This document shows, in pieces, positions 1 to 8,524 of a stretch of DNA of 44,710 nt. Position 1 is the first letter of the stretch, and every line of letters begins with the position of its first letter. Origin of the DNA: Aldersonia kunmingensis. Its GTDB lineage: Bacteria > Actinomycetota > Actinomycetes > Mycobacteriales > Mycobacteriaceae. Position numbers and translations under genes: made by a program. Location of the stretch: the NCBI RefSeq assembly GCF_001646865.1, contig NZ_LRRB01000223.1:1-44710 (forward strand), in the 5' to 3' direction. The notes beneath the pieces were generated by a model that saw nothing but the letters and a program-made list of their open reading frames with translations, did not search any database and was not told where the DNA came from.

Positions 1-1
1 G

Positions 2-457
2 ATCGATGTGGAACGCGCCGAGGCGGATCCAAAACTGGGGCGCACCCTGCTGGATTCCGTCCGCGCCCATATCGCGTCGGTGCCCGAGCAGGGACTCGAT
101 TTCGGCTTGCTGCATTCGGTTCTCGGTGTTCCCGGGCTGATCGATGCCCACGAACCCGAGATCGAATTCAACTATCTGGGTCGGGTCGATCTCGGCGGGC
201 AGAGCGGTCGGGCGTGGTCGATGGTGACCGATCCGGTGTTGGTGCGGGCGATGCCAATCGCGCCCGAACCCGATCTGCCGCTGCGCTATTCGCTCGGTCT
301 CATCGCCGCTGTGCAGACCACGGCGGAGGGTCCCCAATTGATGATCACGTGGCGTTGGAGCGACGCCATGTTCGACCAGTCCGACATCGACCGACTGTCC
401 GGACTCTTGAATCGCAGTGTCGCAGCTCTCCTGGCCGCGACGAATCCTGAAAGTTGA
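2..457 (+). CDS. NRPS C-terminal fragment (end of epimerization/condensation-type domain), 5' truncated
   Basis: The reading frame is open from the first bases of the window, so the gene begins upstream and only about 150 C-terminal residues are visible. The sequence EIEFNYLGRVDLGG followed by a W-S-D stretch matches the conserved region found after epimerization domains of non-ribosomal peptide synthetases (the FNYLG motif). Epimerization domains convert the carrier-bound L-aminoacyl group to the D form. The stop codon overlaps the start of the thioesterase gene by 4 nt, so the two are translationally coupled. The mycobactin-type KS and AT-KR-ACP genes downstream suggest this is one of the lysine/serine-loading NRPSs of a nocobactin-like siderophore pathway. 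The domain class is read from the sequence; the pathway is inferred from neighbours. Confidence 0.8.
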   Translation: MDVERAEADPKLGRTLLDSVRAHIASVPEQGLDFGLLHSVLGVPGLIDAHEPEIEFNYLGRVDLGGQSGRAWSMVTDPVLVRAMPIAPEPDLPLRYSLGLIAAVQTTAEGPQLMITWRWSDAMFDQSDIDRLSGLLNRSVAALLAATNPES

Positions 458-1221
458 GTATTTTGGTGACTACTGCCACGCGCAAACCGGGATGGATTCG
501 GAAGTTTCACAAGCCGGATTCGCCGGAACGGCTGCCGCTGTTGATCTTTCCGCACGCTGGTTCGGGAGCGTCCGCGTATCGCGAGCTGTCGAAGGCGCTC
601 AGCGCGCACTATGACGTCATCATCTTCCAGTACCCGGGACGCCAGGACCGTGTGAAGGAACCGGCCCTGGCCTCGTTGCCGGAGATCGCCGCCGGCGCCT
701 TCGCCGAATTCCAGGCATCCGGTTACAACCGCGGCGTGCCGGTCGTCACCTTCGGGCACAGCATGGGCGCCATGGTCTCCTTCGAATTCGTCAGGCTCGC
801 AACGGCAGCGGGAATTGACGTGCGCCAGGCGACTGTTTCAGCCGCGGTGCCACCCAGTCGAGGCGCGTTCCGCAAGCGCACTCCCGATGACGACGACGAG
901 CTGCTCGATCACCTCGCCATGCTCGAGGGAATCGATTCGGACGTTATGGCGAGCCGCGAGATCATGCGAATGTCATTGCCTGCCATCAAAGCCGATCACA
1001 AAGCCGCCGAGGCATACACCTGTCCGCCGGACATTCGGATCGGCACCCGGATCCACGCGATAGGTGGTGACCGGGACCCGATCGTCTCCATGGCTGATCT
1101 GCACGGCTGGCACAACCATGGTGAGAACGTGGAGGTCACGATGTTCGAGGGTGGGCACTTCTATTTGAACAGTCATATCGATGCGCTCGCGGAGATCTTG
1201 TCGAAGCAGGCGCAGCGATGA
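454..1221 (+). CDS. Type II thioesterase (alpha/beta hydrolase, GrsT/RifR-like)
   Basis: This 255-residue protein has the size and motifs of the external thioesterases that accompany NRPS/PKS lines and clear misloaded or stalled acyl groups from carrier proteins. The nucleophile elbow GHSMG places the catalytic Ser near residue 103, GGDRDP carries the likely Asp near 205, and GGHFYLN the catalytic His near 233. The N-terminal PHAGSGAS segment is typical of the family. The start is taken as TTG 454, overlapping the NRPS stop; TTG 463 and GTG 466 are in-frame alternatives and no strong Shine-Dalgarno sequence decides between them. The stop overlaps the ketosynthase ATG (ATGA), so it sits inside the biosynthetic operon. 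Confidence 0.92.
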   Translation: MSILVTTATRKPGWIRKFHKPDSPERLPLLIFPHAGSGASAYRELSKALSAHYDVIIFQYPGRQDRVKEPALASLPEIAAGAFAEFQASGYNRGVPVVTFGHSMGAMVSFEFVRLATAAGIDVRQATVSAAVPPSRGAFRKRTPDDDDELLDHLAMLEGIDSDVMASREIMRMSLPAIKADHKAAEAYTCPPDIRIGTRIHAIGGDRDPIVSMADLHGWHNHGENVEVTMFEGGHFYLNSHIDALAEILSKQAQR

Positions 1222-2537
1222 CCACTGCGATCGCGCGGGATACCGACCACATCGTCATCGCCGGTATGGCCGTCGAGGCGCCGGGTGGAGTCGACAGTCC
1301 CACGTCCTACTGGTCCGCGCTCGCGGCGTCGGAAGAATTGATCGGTCCGCTCCCACGAGATCGAGGCTGGCCGCTCGAGGAACTGCTGTCCACTTACCAG
1401 ATCGAGGGCTGGAGTGAGGTGCGCGACGCAGGAGGATTCCTCGACGCCGCGGCCCAGTTCGACCCTGCCTTTTTCGGAATCGGACAGCGTGAAGCTCTCG
1501 CGACGGATCCACAGCAGCGGGTGGCGCTACGAGTAGCTTGGCGCGCGCTCGAGAACGCGGGAATCAATCCGGGCGCCCTCGAGGGCGAGGACGTCGGATG
1601 TTTCATCGGCTGTTCACCGATGGAGTACGGACCGCGCTGCGCGGAAGTGAACGAGTACAGCGGGAATCGCGTCATCGGTTTCGGGCTGAGCGCCGCCGGG
1701 CGGGTGTCGCACAGCCTCGGACTCATCGGACCGACGATGTGCGTCGACTCCGCCTGCGCCTCGTCGTTGACAGCGCTCCATCTGGCTGCCGCCGCGGTGC
1801 GCGAGGGGGATTGCGAATGGGCGCTGGCCGGCGCGGTAAGTGTGATGGGCTCCCCGGCAGCATTTTTCGAGTTCTCGAAGCACAACGCGCTGTCCACCGA
1901 TGGGCACTGCCGGGCCTATGCCGATAACGCCACCGGCACCTTGTGGGGTGAGGGCGCGGGCATGGTCGTCGTCGAACACGAGTCGCGTGCCCGGCGACTG
2001 GGGCATCGCGTATACGGCCGCATCCTCGGTTCGCACACCAACCACAACGGCAAGGGCAGGCCGATCCTGGTGCCCCGCACCGAGGCTCAGGAACGAATGA
2101 TTCGGAAGACCATCGACAAGTCGGGCATCGACCCTGCCGATGTGAAGATGATCGAGGGTCACGGCACTGCAACCAGAGCCGGCGATCCCATCGAACTCAC
2201 CGCCCTGCAGAACACCTACGGTGCAACGGGTTCGCGCCCGCTGCTCGGCTCGGTGAAGTCGAATGTCGGCCATGCGCAGGCCGCTGCCGGGATGCTCGGT
2301 CTGATCAAACTGCTGCTCGCCGGCAGGCACGGTCGAATTCCGGCGACGCTGCACTCCGAAAACCCCACCACGCGAGTGGATTGGGACCGGTCCAGCCTGC
2401 GGCTCGCCACGGAGCTACAGCCATGGGAGCCCACGAACGATGTCCGCTACGGCGCCGTCTCGTCGTTCGGTGCGTCGGGATCCAACGCGCACGCCATCAT
2501 CGCGATGCCCGTCACTGAGGAGAACGCCGATTTCTAG
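1218..2537 (+). CDS. Stand-alone beta-ketoacyl synthase, MbtC-like (nocobactin/mycobactin-type PKS)
   Basis: This 439-residue protein is a single ketosynthase domain that condenses an acyl primer with an extender unit. The active-site Cys lies in VDSACASSL (about residue 180), and the two catalytic His residues in EGHGTATRAGDP (about 314) and NVGHAQAAAG (about 350). The tail SSFGASGSNAHAI is the usual KS end. A separate KS polypeptide followed by an AT-KR-ACP polypeptide is the MbtC/MbtD arrangement of mycobactin synthesis, where the pair builds the beta-hydroxy acid part. It starts at ATG 1218, overlapping the thioesterase stop. Its TAG stop overlaps the proposed start of the next gene by 8 nt in another frame; the split is most likely natural rather than a frameshift. 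Confidence 0.92.
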   Translation: MTTAIARDTDHIVIAGMAVEAPGGVDSPTSYWSALAASEELIGPLPRDRGWPLEELLSTYQIEGWSEVRDAGGFLDAAAQFDPAFFGIGQREALATDPQQRVALRVAWRALENAGINPGALEGEDVGCFIGCSPMEYGPRCAEVNEYSGNRVIGFGLSAAGRVSHSLGLIGPTMCVDSACASSLTALHLAAAAVREGDCEWALAGAVSVMGSPAAFFEFSKHNALSTDGHCRAYADNATGTLWGEGAGMVVVEHESRARRLGHRVYGRILGSHTNHNGKGRPILVPRTEAQERMIRKTIDKSGIDPADVKMIEGHGTATRAGDPIELTALQNTYGATGSRPLLGSVKSNVGHAQAAAGMLGLIKLLLAGRHGRIPATLHSENPTTRVDWDRSSLRLATELQPWEPTNDVRYGAVSSFGASGSNAHAIIAMPVTEENADF

Positions 2538-5500
2538 CTATCGACTGCCCGACGGAACGATCCCGGTCCTGCTGTCGGCAGATACTCCACGAACGCTGTG
2601 TGAAGAGGCCGCAGCCCTCCATTCCTACGTCAGCGACCGGCCCGAGGCTATGCCCGAGCGGATCGCCGACATGCTGTTCCGCACGCGCGTTGCGCGGCGC
2701 CACCGCGCGCTTGCGATGGTGACCAACCGGGACGAACTGCTCGTGGCGCTGCAATCGGTACAAGGCGGCCGCGAACACCCATTGGTCGTCAGCACGGCCG
2801 AACCCGCTGCGGCGCGCCGGCTCGCCTACGTGCTGCCGGGACAGGGGAGCCAGCGCCCCGGCATGGGCAAGCTCTTCTACGACCGGGTGCCGGCGTTCCG
2901 CACCGAGGTGGACCGCTGTGCCGCGATCTTCGAGGAGCTGTTCGGCGAATCGCCGTTGCGCTACCTGCTCGACGCCGACGCCGAGGCCGATGACAGCGCT
3001 CGAATCGTTCAGCCGGCTTTGTTCCTGCAGATGGTCGGGCTCGGCGCGATGTGGCGATCGGTGGGCATCGAGCCGAACGCCGTCGTAGGCCACAGCCAAG
3101 GCGAAATCGCTGCGTCGTACCTTGCAGGCGCGATGACCCTGTCCGACGCGATCGTCGTCGTCGGCACGCGGGCGCGCGCCGTCGACAAGATCTCCTCGGA
3201 CAGATTCGCGATGGCGGTCGTCGCCGCCGATCGCGACGAGTGTGAGGAACTGCTCGCACGGCAGTCGGGCTGGGCTCAGGTATCGGTCGTCAATTCGCCA
3301 CGGATGATGGGGATCTCCGGCGATCGCGAAACCGTTGGGAACGTCGTCGACGTGCTCACCGAACGCGGCCGGTTCGCCCGCCTCATCCGGGTCCGGTACC
3401 CGGCGCATACGAGCATGCTCAACGAGTTCCGCGACGTGATTAGCGACGCCGTGACCGAGCGTCTCGAAAACTCGCACTTCCTCGACACCGATATCGAATG
3501 CTTCGGTGCAACTCTCGGTGGACCGGTCACGTCGGACATTCCGGTCGACGAGTACTGGTTCTGGAATCTGCGCAACCCGGTGCGGTTCGACAGAGCCATC
3601 GGCGCGGCAGTCGAGCGGGACGTCGACACGTTCATCGAACTCGCCGAGCATCCGACGTTGCAGCTGGCAGTCGAGGAGAACCTCGCGGCCCACCCTGCCA
3701 CGGTGACCGGTACGTCCAATCGGACGGCAACGGATCTGGCCGAGTTCACGCGCAACCTGGCGACCCTGGCAGTCCGCGATCTGAACTACCGGTGGGACAC
3801 CCTGCGCACGGAATCCGACGCCCCCGTTCGGCTTCCACTGCCAGATTTCCCGAATGTACGGATGAACGAGACGGCGCTCTGGTTGCCGTGGGACCTTCAC
3901 GCCGGGTCGACGAGGCACGTCGTCACCCAAGCACCGGCACCGGTCGCCCCGGTCCAGCCGATCGCTTTTGTCCACCCGATCGCCGCGCCGGCCACGCAGC
4001 TAGTGTCCGAGGACTGGGTCCGGCTCGTGCAACGCTCGATGACCGCGCCACGCTCTCTCGGGATTGTCGACCACACCGGCGGCCTCACGGAACTCGTCGA
4101 TGCGCTGGGTGAGTACGCGTCGAGCCAAGGCCTGACAGCGCGGCTCATCAACGGCGACACCGTCGAGGGGCGAAGCCACTCGCGCACAGATACAGCTGAA
4201 TTCGACACGATCGTGACGCTTCTGCCCGCCCTGCCCGACATGGACGGATCGACGGCAGTCGCTGCGACCGCGGAGTTCTTCGGCGATCGCGGCTGGTGGT
4301 CCAAGCCCGACTCGTCGGTGACCGAGTACTGGCTCGTCACCGTCGGCGGCGAAGCCGTACTCCCGACCGACATCGCGCCGCACCCGGTGCATGCCGCGGC
4401 TGCTGCGGGATTCCGTGCGGTGGGCACCGAATACCCAGGTATCGAGTTCCGGCATCTTGATCTCGCTCCCGGCCAGGTTGGATCCGAGTCGGTGACCGCG
4501 ATCTTCGCGGCATTGCATACGGCGCTTGAGCCGGAGTTGGCGCTGCGCGACGGCAATCTGTACGCGAAGCGGCTCGTCGCGGCCGACCCTTCCGTTGCCG
4601 CCGTGGCAGCGCCGGAGAACGTCGTGATCACCGGTGGTACAGGCAGTCTCGGGCTCGAATTCTGTGAGGACCTCGCGCGCAGGGGCGCCCGGCGCGTCAC
4701 GCTGGTCAGCAGGTCGGGGGAGACGGCGGCGGTCGCAGAGCGGCTGCGGCGGATTCGTGCGCTCGGAGCGACCGAGATTCGGGTCGCTTCATGCGACATC
4801 GGTGACAGCGGCGCCGTTGCGCGGCTGGCCGAGGAGCTCCGGGATGCGCCTGCGCAGCTGATTGTTCACGCGGCGGCCGACAACTCCGCTGTCGCCGTGC
4901 TCGACCTGGCGGAGATCACTCCCGATCGCGTCGACAACGCGTTGCGGGGGAAGATCGTCGGACTCGAGAACGTGCTCAATTCCCTTGCCAGGACCGATGA
5001 TTGCCAGGTCGTGCTGTGCTCCTCGCTGGCGGCGACGCTCGGCGGGCGCGGAACAGCGATCTACGCCGCCGCCAACCGCGCGCTCGATGCGTTCGCGTAC
5101 CGCAGCCGGGCCAACGGGCTGGATTGTGTGTCCGTGCAATGGGGTCAGTGGGCGGTATTCCAGGGCCGGGACGCCTCCGACCTCACGAGTCTCGCTGAGG
5201 TGGGCTACCTTCCCATGCGTTCCGCGGATGCGATCGAACTCGGGCTCGGCGGGCTGCGCGCGAACGCGATCGTGGCCGCGTTCGACTGGGATCGCGGCCG
5301 CGAGGTCCTCGGTGCCTTCGGCTACGGTCCCGTGCTCTCCGGCCTGGTGACACCATCCAGCGTCGCCGGTTCTGCGCCCCTCCCGGTCGCGGACAGCGGC
5401 CGGGTGATCGCCGCAACCGAGGTGCGCGAATGCCTCGTGAAATTGCTTGCCGAGATCATCGGCGCCGACGATCTCGACACGATCGACAGCACGCGATCGC

Positions 5501-6789
5501 TGGTGTCCATTGGTCTGGACTCGTTGCAGGCGTTGGAGCTTCGTCGGCGGGTAGCGAGCGAATTCGGGTGCGAACTGCCGGTTGCGGACCTGATCGGTGG
5601 GGCATCCCTCGACGACGTAGTTCGCATGATCGGTGCCGTGCCGAGTGCCGCCGAGCCCGAGCCTGTGGATCGTGTCGCATGGGCACGCCTGGCGGCCGAG
5701 CAGGCCGTTACGGGCCCCATCGATGTCGATCGTTTCCGGTCCGCCCGGCGGGACATCGACCTGTTCGGGCTGGACGCGATGCTGTCGACTCTGGCACCTG
5801 CGCTTTCGCAGCAGGAGGCGCGCTCGGTCGACGAGATCGCGACCCGAATGGAGTTCGCGGAGCGGCATCGATGGTTGCTGCGGCAGTGGTTGCTGGCACT
5901 CACCGAGAACGGCTGTCTCGAGTACGACCAGGATCTCGGCTACCGATATGTGCGGCCCGTGCCGTCGCCGACCCGCCGGTCGCTGCTCGACGTGACGACC
6001 GACCTCGGTTACACCCCACCACTCGCGGCATTCCTTTCCGCGGCGAACGAGAACCTGACCGAGCTCGCCCAGGACCGGATTCGCGTGCAGGAACTGTTGT
6101 TCCCCAATGGGGACATGTCGACTGCTGAGGCCGCTTATCGGGACAATCTGAGCGCCCGCTACATCAACCTCGCGGCCGGCCGAGCGGTGGCGGATCTCGT
6201 TGAGGGCTTGCGCAGCGATCGCTCGCCGGTCCGCATCCTTGAAGTGGGTGCAGGGATCGGTGGTACCACCGACGATGTGACGGCTGCGGTGTCCGGACTG
6301 CCCGTCGAGTACCACTTCACCGACGTGTCCACGTTCTTCCTGGATGCGGCGAAGAAGCGATTCGCCGACTATCCGTGGATGCGTTACGGAATCATGGACA
6401 TGAATGCGGATCTGGCGCAGCAACCGCGTCACGACATCGTGATTGCTGCCAACGTGCTGCACAACGCGTTCGACATCCGGCACACGTTGCAACAGGTGCA
6501 CGATCTGCTCAATCCCGGTGGTGCGGTGGTGATCATCGAGACCTGCCACGCGCATTGTCAGTTGCTGACATCGGTCCACTTCCTGATGTCGCCCGCCTCG
6601 GGTCAGCCGCATGCTGGCCTGAGTGATGTGCGGGCCGGAACCGACCGAATCTTCCTGACCGAACGCGAATGGCAGCACGAGCTGACCGCCGTGGGTCTCA
6701 CTCCTGCGCTCGTGCTGCCAGACGGGGACCATCCCGTCGCCATGCTCGATCAGCGCGTCTTCGTCGCCATCCGCGGAACGGGGGTGTGA
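2530..6789 (+). CDS. AT-KR-ACP-C-methyltransferase polyketide synthase subunit (MbtD-like with added MT)
   Basis: About 1419 residues from the proposed start. The acyltransferase (about 90-400) has GQGSQRPGMG and the Ser motif GHSQGE near 187, with YPAH near 288 where YASH or HAFH is usual, so extender choice is uncertain. The ketoreductase (about 690-930) has TGGTGSLG and Ser/Tyr/Asn in SSLAATLGG and IYAAANR. The ACP carries its phosphopantetheine Ser in GLDSLQAL (about 997). A C-methyltransferase follows (about 1100-1410) with EVGAGIGGTT, FTDVS and AANVLH. Mtb MbtD is about 1000 residues and lacks this last domain. Start choice: KS-AT linker homology begins at RLPDG, and ATT 2530 lies 6 nt after GAGGAGA (2517-2523). 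ATG 2440 would add about 30 unrelated residues. It probably makes an alpha-methylated beta-hydroxyacyl unit of the siderophore. Confidence 0.88.
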   Translation: MSSYRLPDGTIPVLLSADTPRTLCEEAAALHSYVSDRPEAMPERIADMLFRTRVARRHRALAMVTNRDELLVALQSVQGGREHPLVVSTAEPAAARRLAYVLPGQGSQRPGMGKLFYDRVPAFRTEVDRCAAIFEELFGESPLRYLLDADAEADDSARIVQPALFLQMVGLGAMWRSVGIEPNAVVGHSQGEIAASYLAGAMTLSDAIVVVGTRARAVDKISSDRFAMAVVAADRDECEELLARQSGWAQVSVVNSPRMMGISGDRETVGNVVDVLTERGRFARLIRVRYPAHTSMLNEFRDVISDAVTERLENSHFLDTDIECFGATLGGPVTSDIPVDEYWFWNLRNPVRFDRAIGAAVERDVDTFIELAEHPTLQLAVEENLAAHPATVTGTSNRTATDLAEFTRNLATLAVRDLNYRWDTLRTESDAPVRLPLPDFPNVRMNETALWLPWDLHAGSTRHVVTQAPAPVAPVQPIAFVHPIAAPATQLVSEDWVRLVQRSMTAPRSLGIVDHTGGLTELVDALGEYASSQGLTARLINGDTVEGRSHSRTDTAEFDTIVTLLPALPDMDGSTAVAATAEFFGDRGWWSKPDSSVTEYWLVTVGGEAVLPTDIAPHPVHAAAAAGFRAVGTEYPGIEFRHLDLAPGQVGSESVTAIFAALHTALEPELALRDGNLYAKRLVAADPSVAAVAAPENVVITGGTGSLGLEFCEDLARRGARRVTLVSRSGETAAVAERLRRIRALGATEIRVASCDIGDSGAVARLAEELRDAPAQLIVHAAADNSAVAVLDLAEITPDRVDNALRGKIVGLENVLNSLARTDDCQVVLCSSLAATLGGRGTAIYAAANRALDAFAYRSRANGLDCVSVQWGQWAVFQGRDASDLTSLAEVGYLPMRSADAIELGLGGLRANAIVAAFDWDRGREVLGAFGYGPVLSGLVTPSSVAGSAPLPVADSGRVIAATEVRECLVKLLAEIIGADDLDTIDSTRSLVSIGLDSLQALELRRRVASEFGCELPVADLIGGASLDDVVRMIGAVPSAAEPEPVDRVAWARLAAEQAVTGPIDVDRFRSARRDIDLFGLDAMLSTLAPALSQQEARSVDEIATRMEFAERHRWLLRQWLLALTENGCLEYDQDLGYRYVRPVPSPTRRSLLDVTTDLGYTPPLAAFLSAANENLTELAQDRIRVQELLFPNGDMSTAEAAYRDNLSARYINLAAGRAVADLVEGLRSDRSPVRILEVGAGIGGTTDDVTAAVSGLPVEYHFTDVSTFFLDAAKKRFADYPWMRYGIMDMNADLAQQPRHDIVIAANVLHNAFDIRHTLQQVHDLLNPGGAVVIIETCHAHCQLLTSVHFLMSPASGQPHAGLSDVRAGTDRIFLTEREWQHELTAVGLTPALVLPDGDHPVAMLDQRVFVAIRGTGV

Positions 6790-6791
6790 TC

Positions 6792-7739
6792 ATGCCGGAC
6801 CATGCCATTGTCGTGGAATCGGTCGAGAAGACCTTTGGTGCGGTAAAAGCCTTGCAGGGCATCACCTTCAGCGTTCCAACCGGAAGCGTTCTCGGGGTGC
6901 TCGGTCCGAATGGGGCAGGAAAGACGACCATGGTGTCGATCCTCGCCACACTCATGGAGCCCGATTCGGGGCGCGCCACGGTCGCGGGGTACGACGTTGT
7001 CGATCAAGCGGCGCAGGTGCGGTCGTCGATCATGCTCACCGGTCAGTACGCCGCGCTCGACGAAGTGCTGACCGGCCGAGAGAATCTGGTCCTGTTCGGC
7101 AGGCTGATGGGCCTGCATCGCAAGGCTGCCGCGCAGCGTGCCCAGGAACTGCTCGAACAGTTCGACCTGACCGACGCCGCCGACCGGCGGGTCGGCCAGT
7201 ACTCCGGCGGTATGCGCCGCCGTATCGACATCGCCTGCGGCCTCGTTCGTCCGCCGCAGGTCGTCTTTCTCGATGAGCCGACCACGGGCCTGGACCCGGT
7301 CGGGCGCCAGAGCCTGTGGTCCTTGGTGCGATCGCTGAAGGAGCAAGGCGTGACGATCTTGCTCACTACGCAGTACCTCGAAGAGGCAGATGCGCTGAGC
7401 GACAACATCATCGTCATCGACAAGGGGCGCGTGATCACCGAGGGAACCGCCGATCAGCTCAAGGCGCGATCGGGATCGAGCTATTGCGAGGTCGTTCCGG
7501 TCGACTCCGGTCAGGTATCCGCGTTGGTCGCGGCGCTGTCGGATTTGGGTGTGGTCACCGTTGCCGAGTCGGCGGACCGGGTGTCACTCCCGGCGCCCAA
7601 CGGAGCGGTCACGTTGTCGGAAGCCCTCAGCCGGATCACCGCCGCAGGTATCGAATTGATCGATATCGCCTTGCGCCGGCCGTCGTTGGACGAGGTCTTC
7701 ATCGAGTTGACCAGGCCTGCAGTGAGCGTGTCAGCGTGA
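6792..7739 (+). CDS. ABC transporter ATP-binding protein, DrrA-like
   Basis: This 315-residue ATPase powers an exporter formed with the next two genes. Visible motifs are Walker A GPNGAGKTT, the Q-loop region after MLTGQYA, signature YSGGMRRR, Walker B VVFLDEPTTGLDP and the H-loop/switch region LLTTQYLEEAD. A C-terminal extension of about 80 residues is typical of the daunorubicin-resistance (DrrA) type of drug/lipid exporter. ATG 6792 is 2 nt after the PKS stop and gives the normal N-terminus; an upstream in-frame extension inside the PKS gene is not real. The position in the operon points to export of the nocobactin-like product, although mycobacteria use MmpL proteins for mycobactin; the substrate is inferred only. 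Confidence 0.9.
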   Translation: MPDHAIVVESVEKTFGAVKALQGITFSVPTGSVLGVLGPNGAGKTTMVSILATLMEPDSGRATVAGYDVVDQAAQVRSSIMLTGQYAALDEVLTGRENLVLFGRLMGLHRKAAAQRAQELLEQFDLTDAADRRVGQYSGGMRRRIDIACGLVRPPQVVFLDEPTTGLDPVGRQSLWSLVRSLKEQGVTILLTTQYLEEADALSDNIIVIDKGRVITEGTADQLKARSGSSYCEVVPVDSGQVSALVAALSDLGVVTVAESADRVSLPAPNGAVTLSEALSRITAAGIELIDIALRRPSLDEVFIELTRPAVSVSA

Positions 7740-8524
7740 CCATCGGTTCCGATACGAAAACAATTGGTGTACTGCATGTTCCGGCTCGAATGCAGTGGAG
7801 TGCACTGACCGCGCGCAGCATTCGCACCACGCTGCGCGAGGGCGACCTCGTGGTGGCATTCGCGGCACCTCTGGTGATCTACATCTGCTTCTACGTGCCG
7901 TTGCGGCGGTCGATGGAATCCGACGGAGTCGACTACGCGCAGTACCTGCTGCCGCTGGTGGCGGTATACGCGATGTTCCTGTCGGCGATGTTCGCCGGTG
8001 ACCGCGCGGCGCGCGAGATCGTCGGGGGAATGGCAACGCGCTTGCGTGCGATGCCGGTGCCCGCGTGGATTCCGATTACGGCCCGGATGTCGGCGAACGT
8101 GCTGCGCGCTGTGGTTTCGCTCGCGGGCGCTTTTGTCATTGGTTCGATCTTCGGGTTTCGGTTCCACGCCCTCGGCGCGGCACTGGTGTTCTTGATCCTC
8201 ATCTTGAGCTTCGGCGCGGCGATGGTGATCATCACCGACGCGCTTGGCACATACACACGCAACTCCGAACTCGCCAGCACCGTCCTCTTCGGCCCGATCC
8301 TGCTGTTGGTCATGACGTCGACCGGGTTCGTCCCAGTTCAGGGCTTTCCGGGCTGGATACAACCGCTGGTCCGTAACCAGCCGATATCGCAGATCACCGA
8401 GGCGTTGCGCGGCCTGGCCGACGGCCGTTTCGATGCGTCGCTCGGCATCGCCGCGATCTGGATTGCGGCCTTTCTGTTGGTGGGCGCCGTGCTGGCCGTC
8501 GGCGCGCAGGGACGGAGATCATGA
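7736..8524 (+). CDS. ABC-2 type exporter permease (first of two)
   Basis: This 262-residue membrane protein of the ABC-2/DrrB type has six hydrophobic segments, including AFAAPLVIYICFYV, YLLPLVAVYAMFLSAMF and LVFLILILSFGAAMVII. The motif TGFVPVQGFPGWIQPLVRNQP before the last helix is the conserved ABC-2 signature region. The start is GTG 7736, which overlaps the ATPase stop (GTGA); the long in-frame extension upstream lies within the ATPase gene and is not coding here. With the following permease it should form a heterodimeric channel driven by the upstream ATPase. Confidence 0.87.
   Translation: MTIGSDTKTIGVLHVPARMQWSALTARSIRTTLREGDLVVAFAAPLVIYICFYVPLRRSMESDGVDYAQYLLPLVAVYAMFLSAMFAGDRAAREIVGGMATRLRAMPVPAWIPITARMSANVLRAVVSLAGAFVIGSIFGFRFHALGAALVFLILILSFGAAMVIITDALGTYTRNSELASTVLFGPILLLVMTSTGFVPVQGFPGWIQPLVRNQPISQITEALRGLADGRFDASLGIAAIWIAAFLLVGAVLAVGAQGRRS

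Noticed and set aside
2440-2529. ATG 2440 (or GTG 2470) as start of the AT-KR-ACP-MT gene
   Set aside because: It would overlap the KS gene by about 98 (or 68) nt, has no good ribosome binding site, and the added residues are Arg/Ser/Pro-rich with no resemblance to KS-AT linkers; homology begins at RLPDG.
2520-2545. Frameshift splitting a single KS-AT-KR-ACP protein
   Set aside because: A +1 shift would join the frames smoothly, but separate KS and AT-KR-ACP proteins are normal in mycobactin-type systems (MbtC/MbtD) and a Shine-Dalgarno sequence precedes the second reading frame. A sequencing error cannot be excluded entirely.
2512-6732. Long minus-strand frames opposite the PKS gene
   Set aside because: Composition effect of high-G+C coding DNA; no recognisable domain, and the plus strand carries clear AT, KR, ACP and MT motifs.
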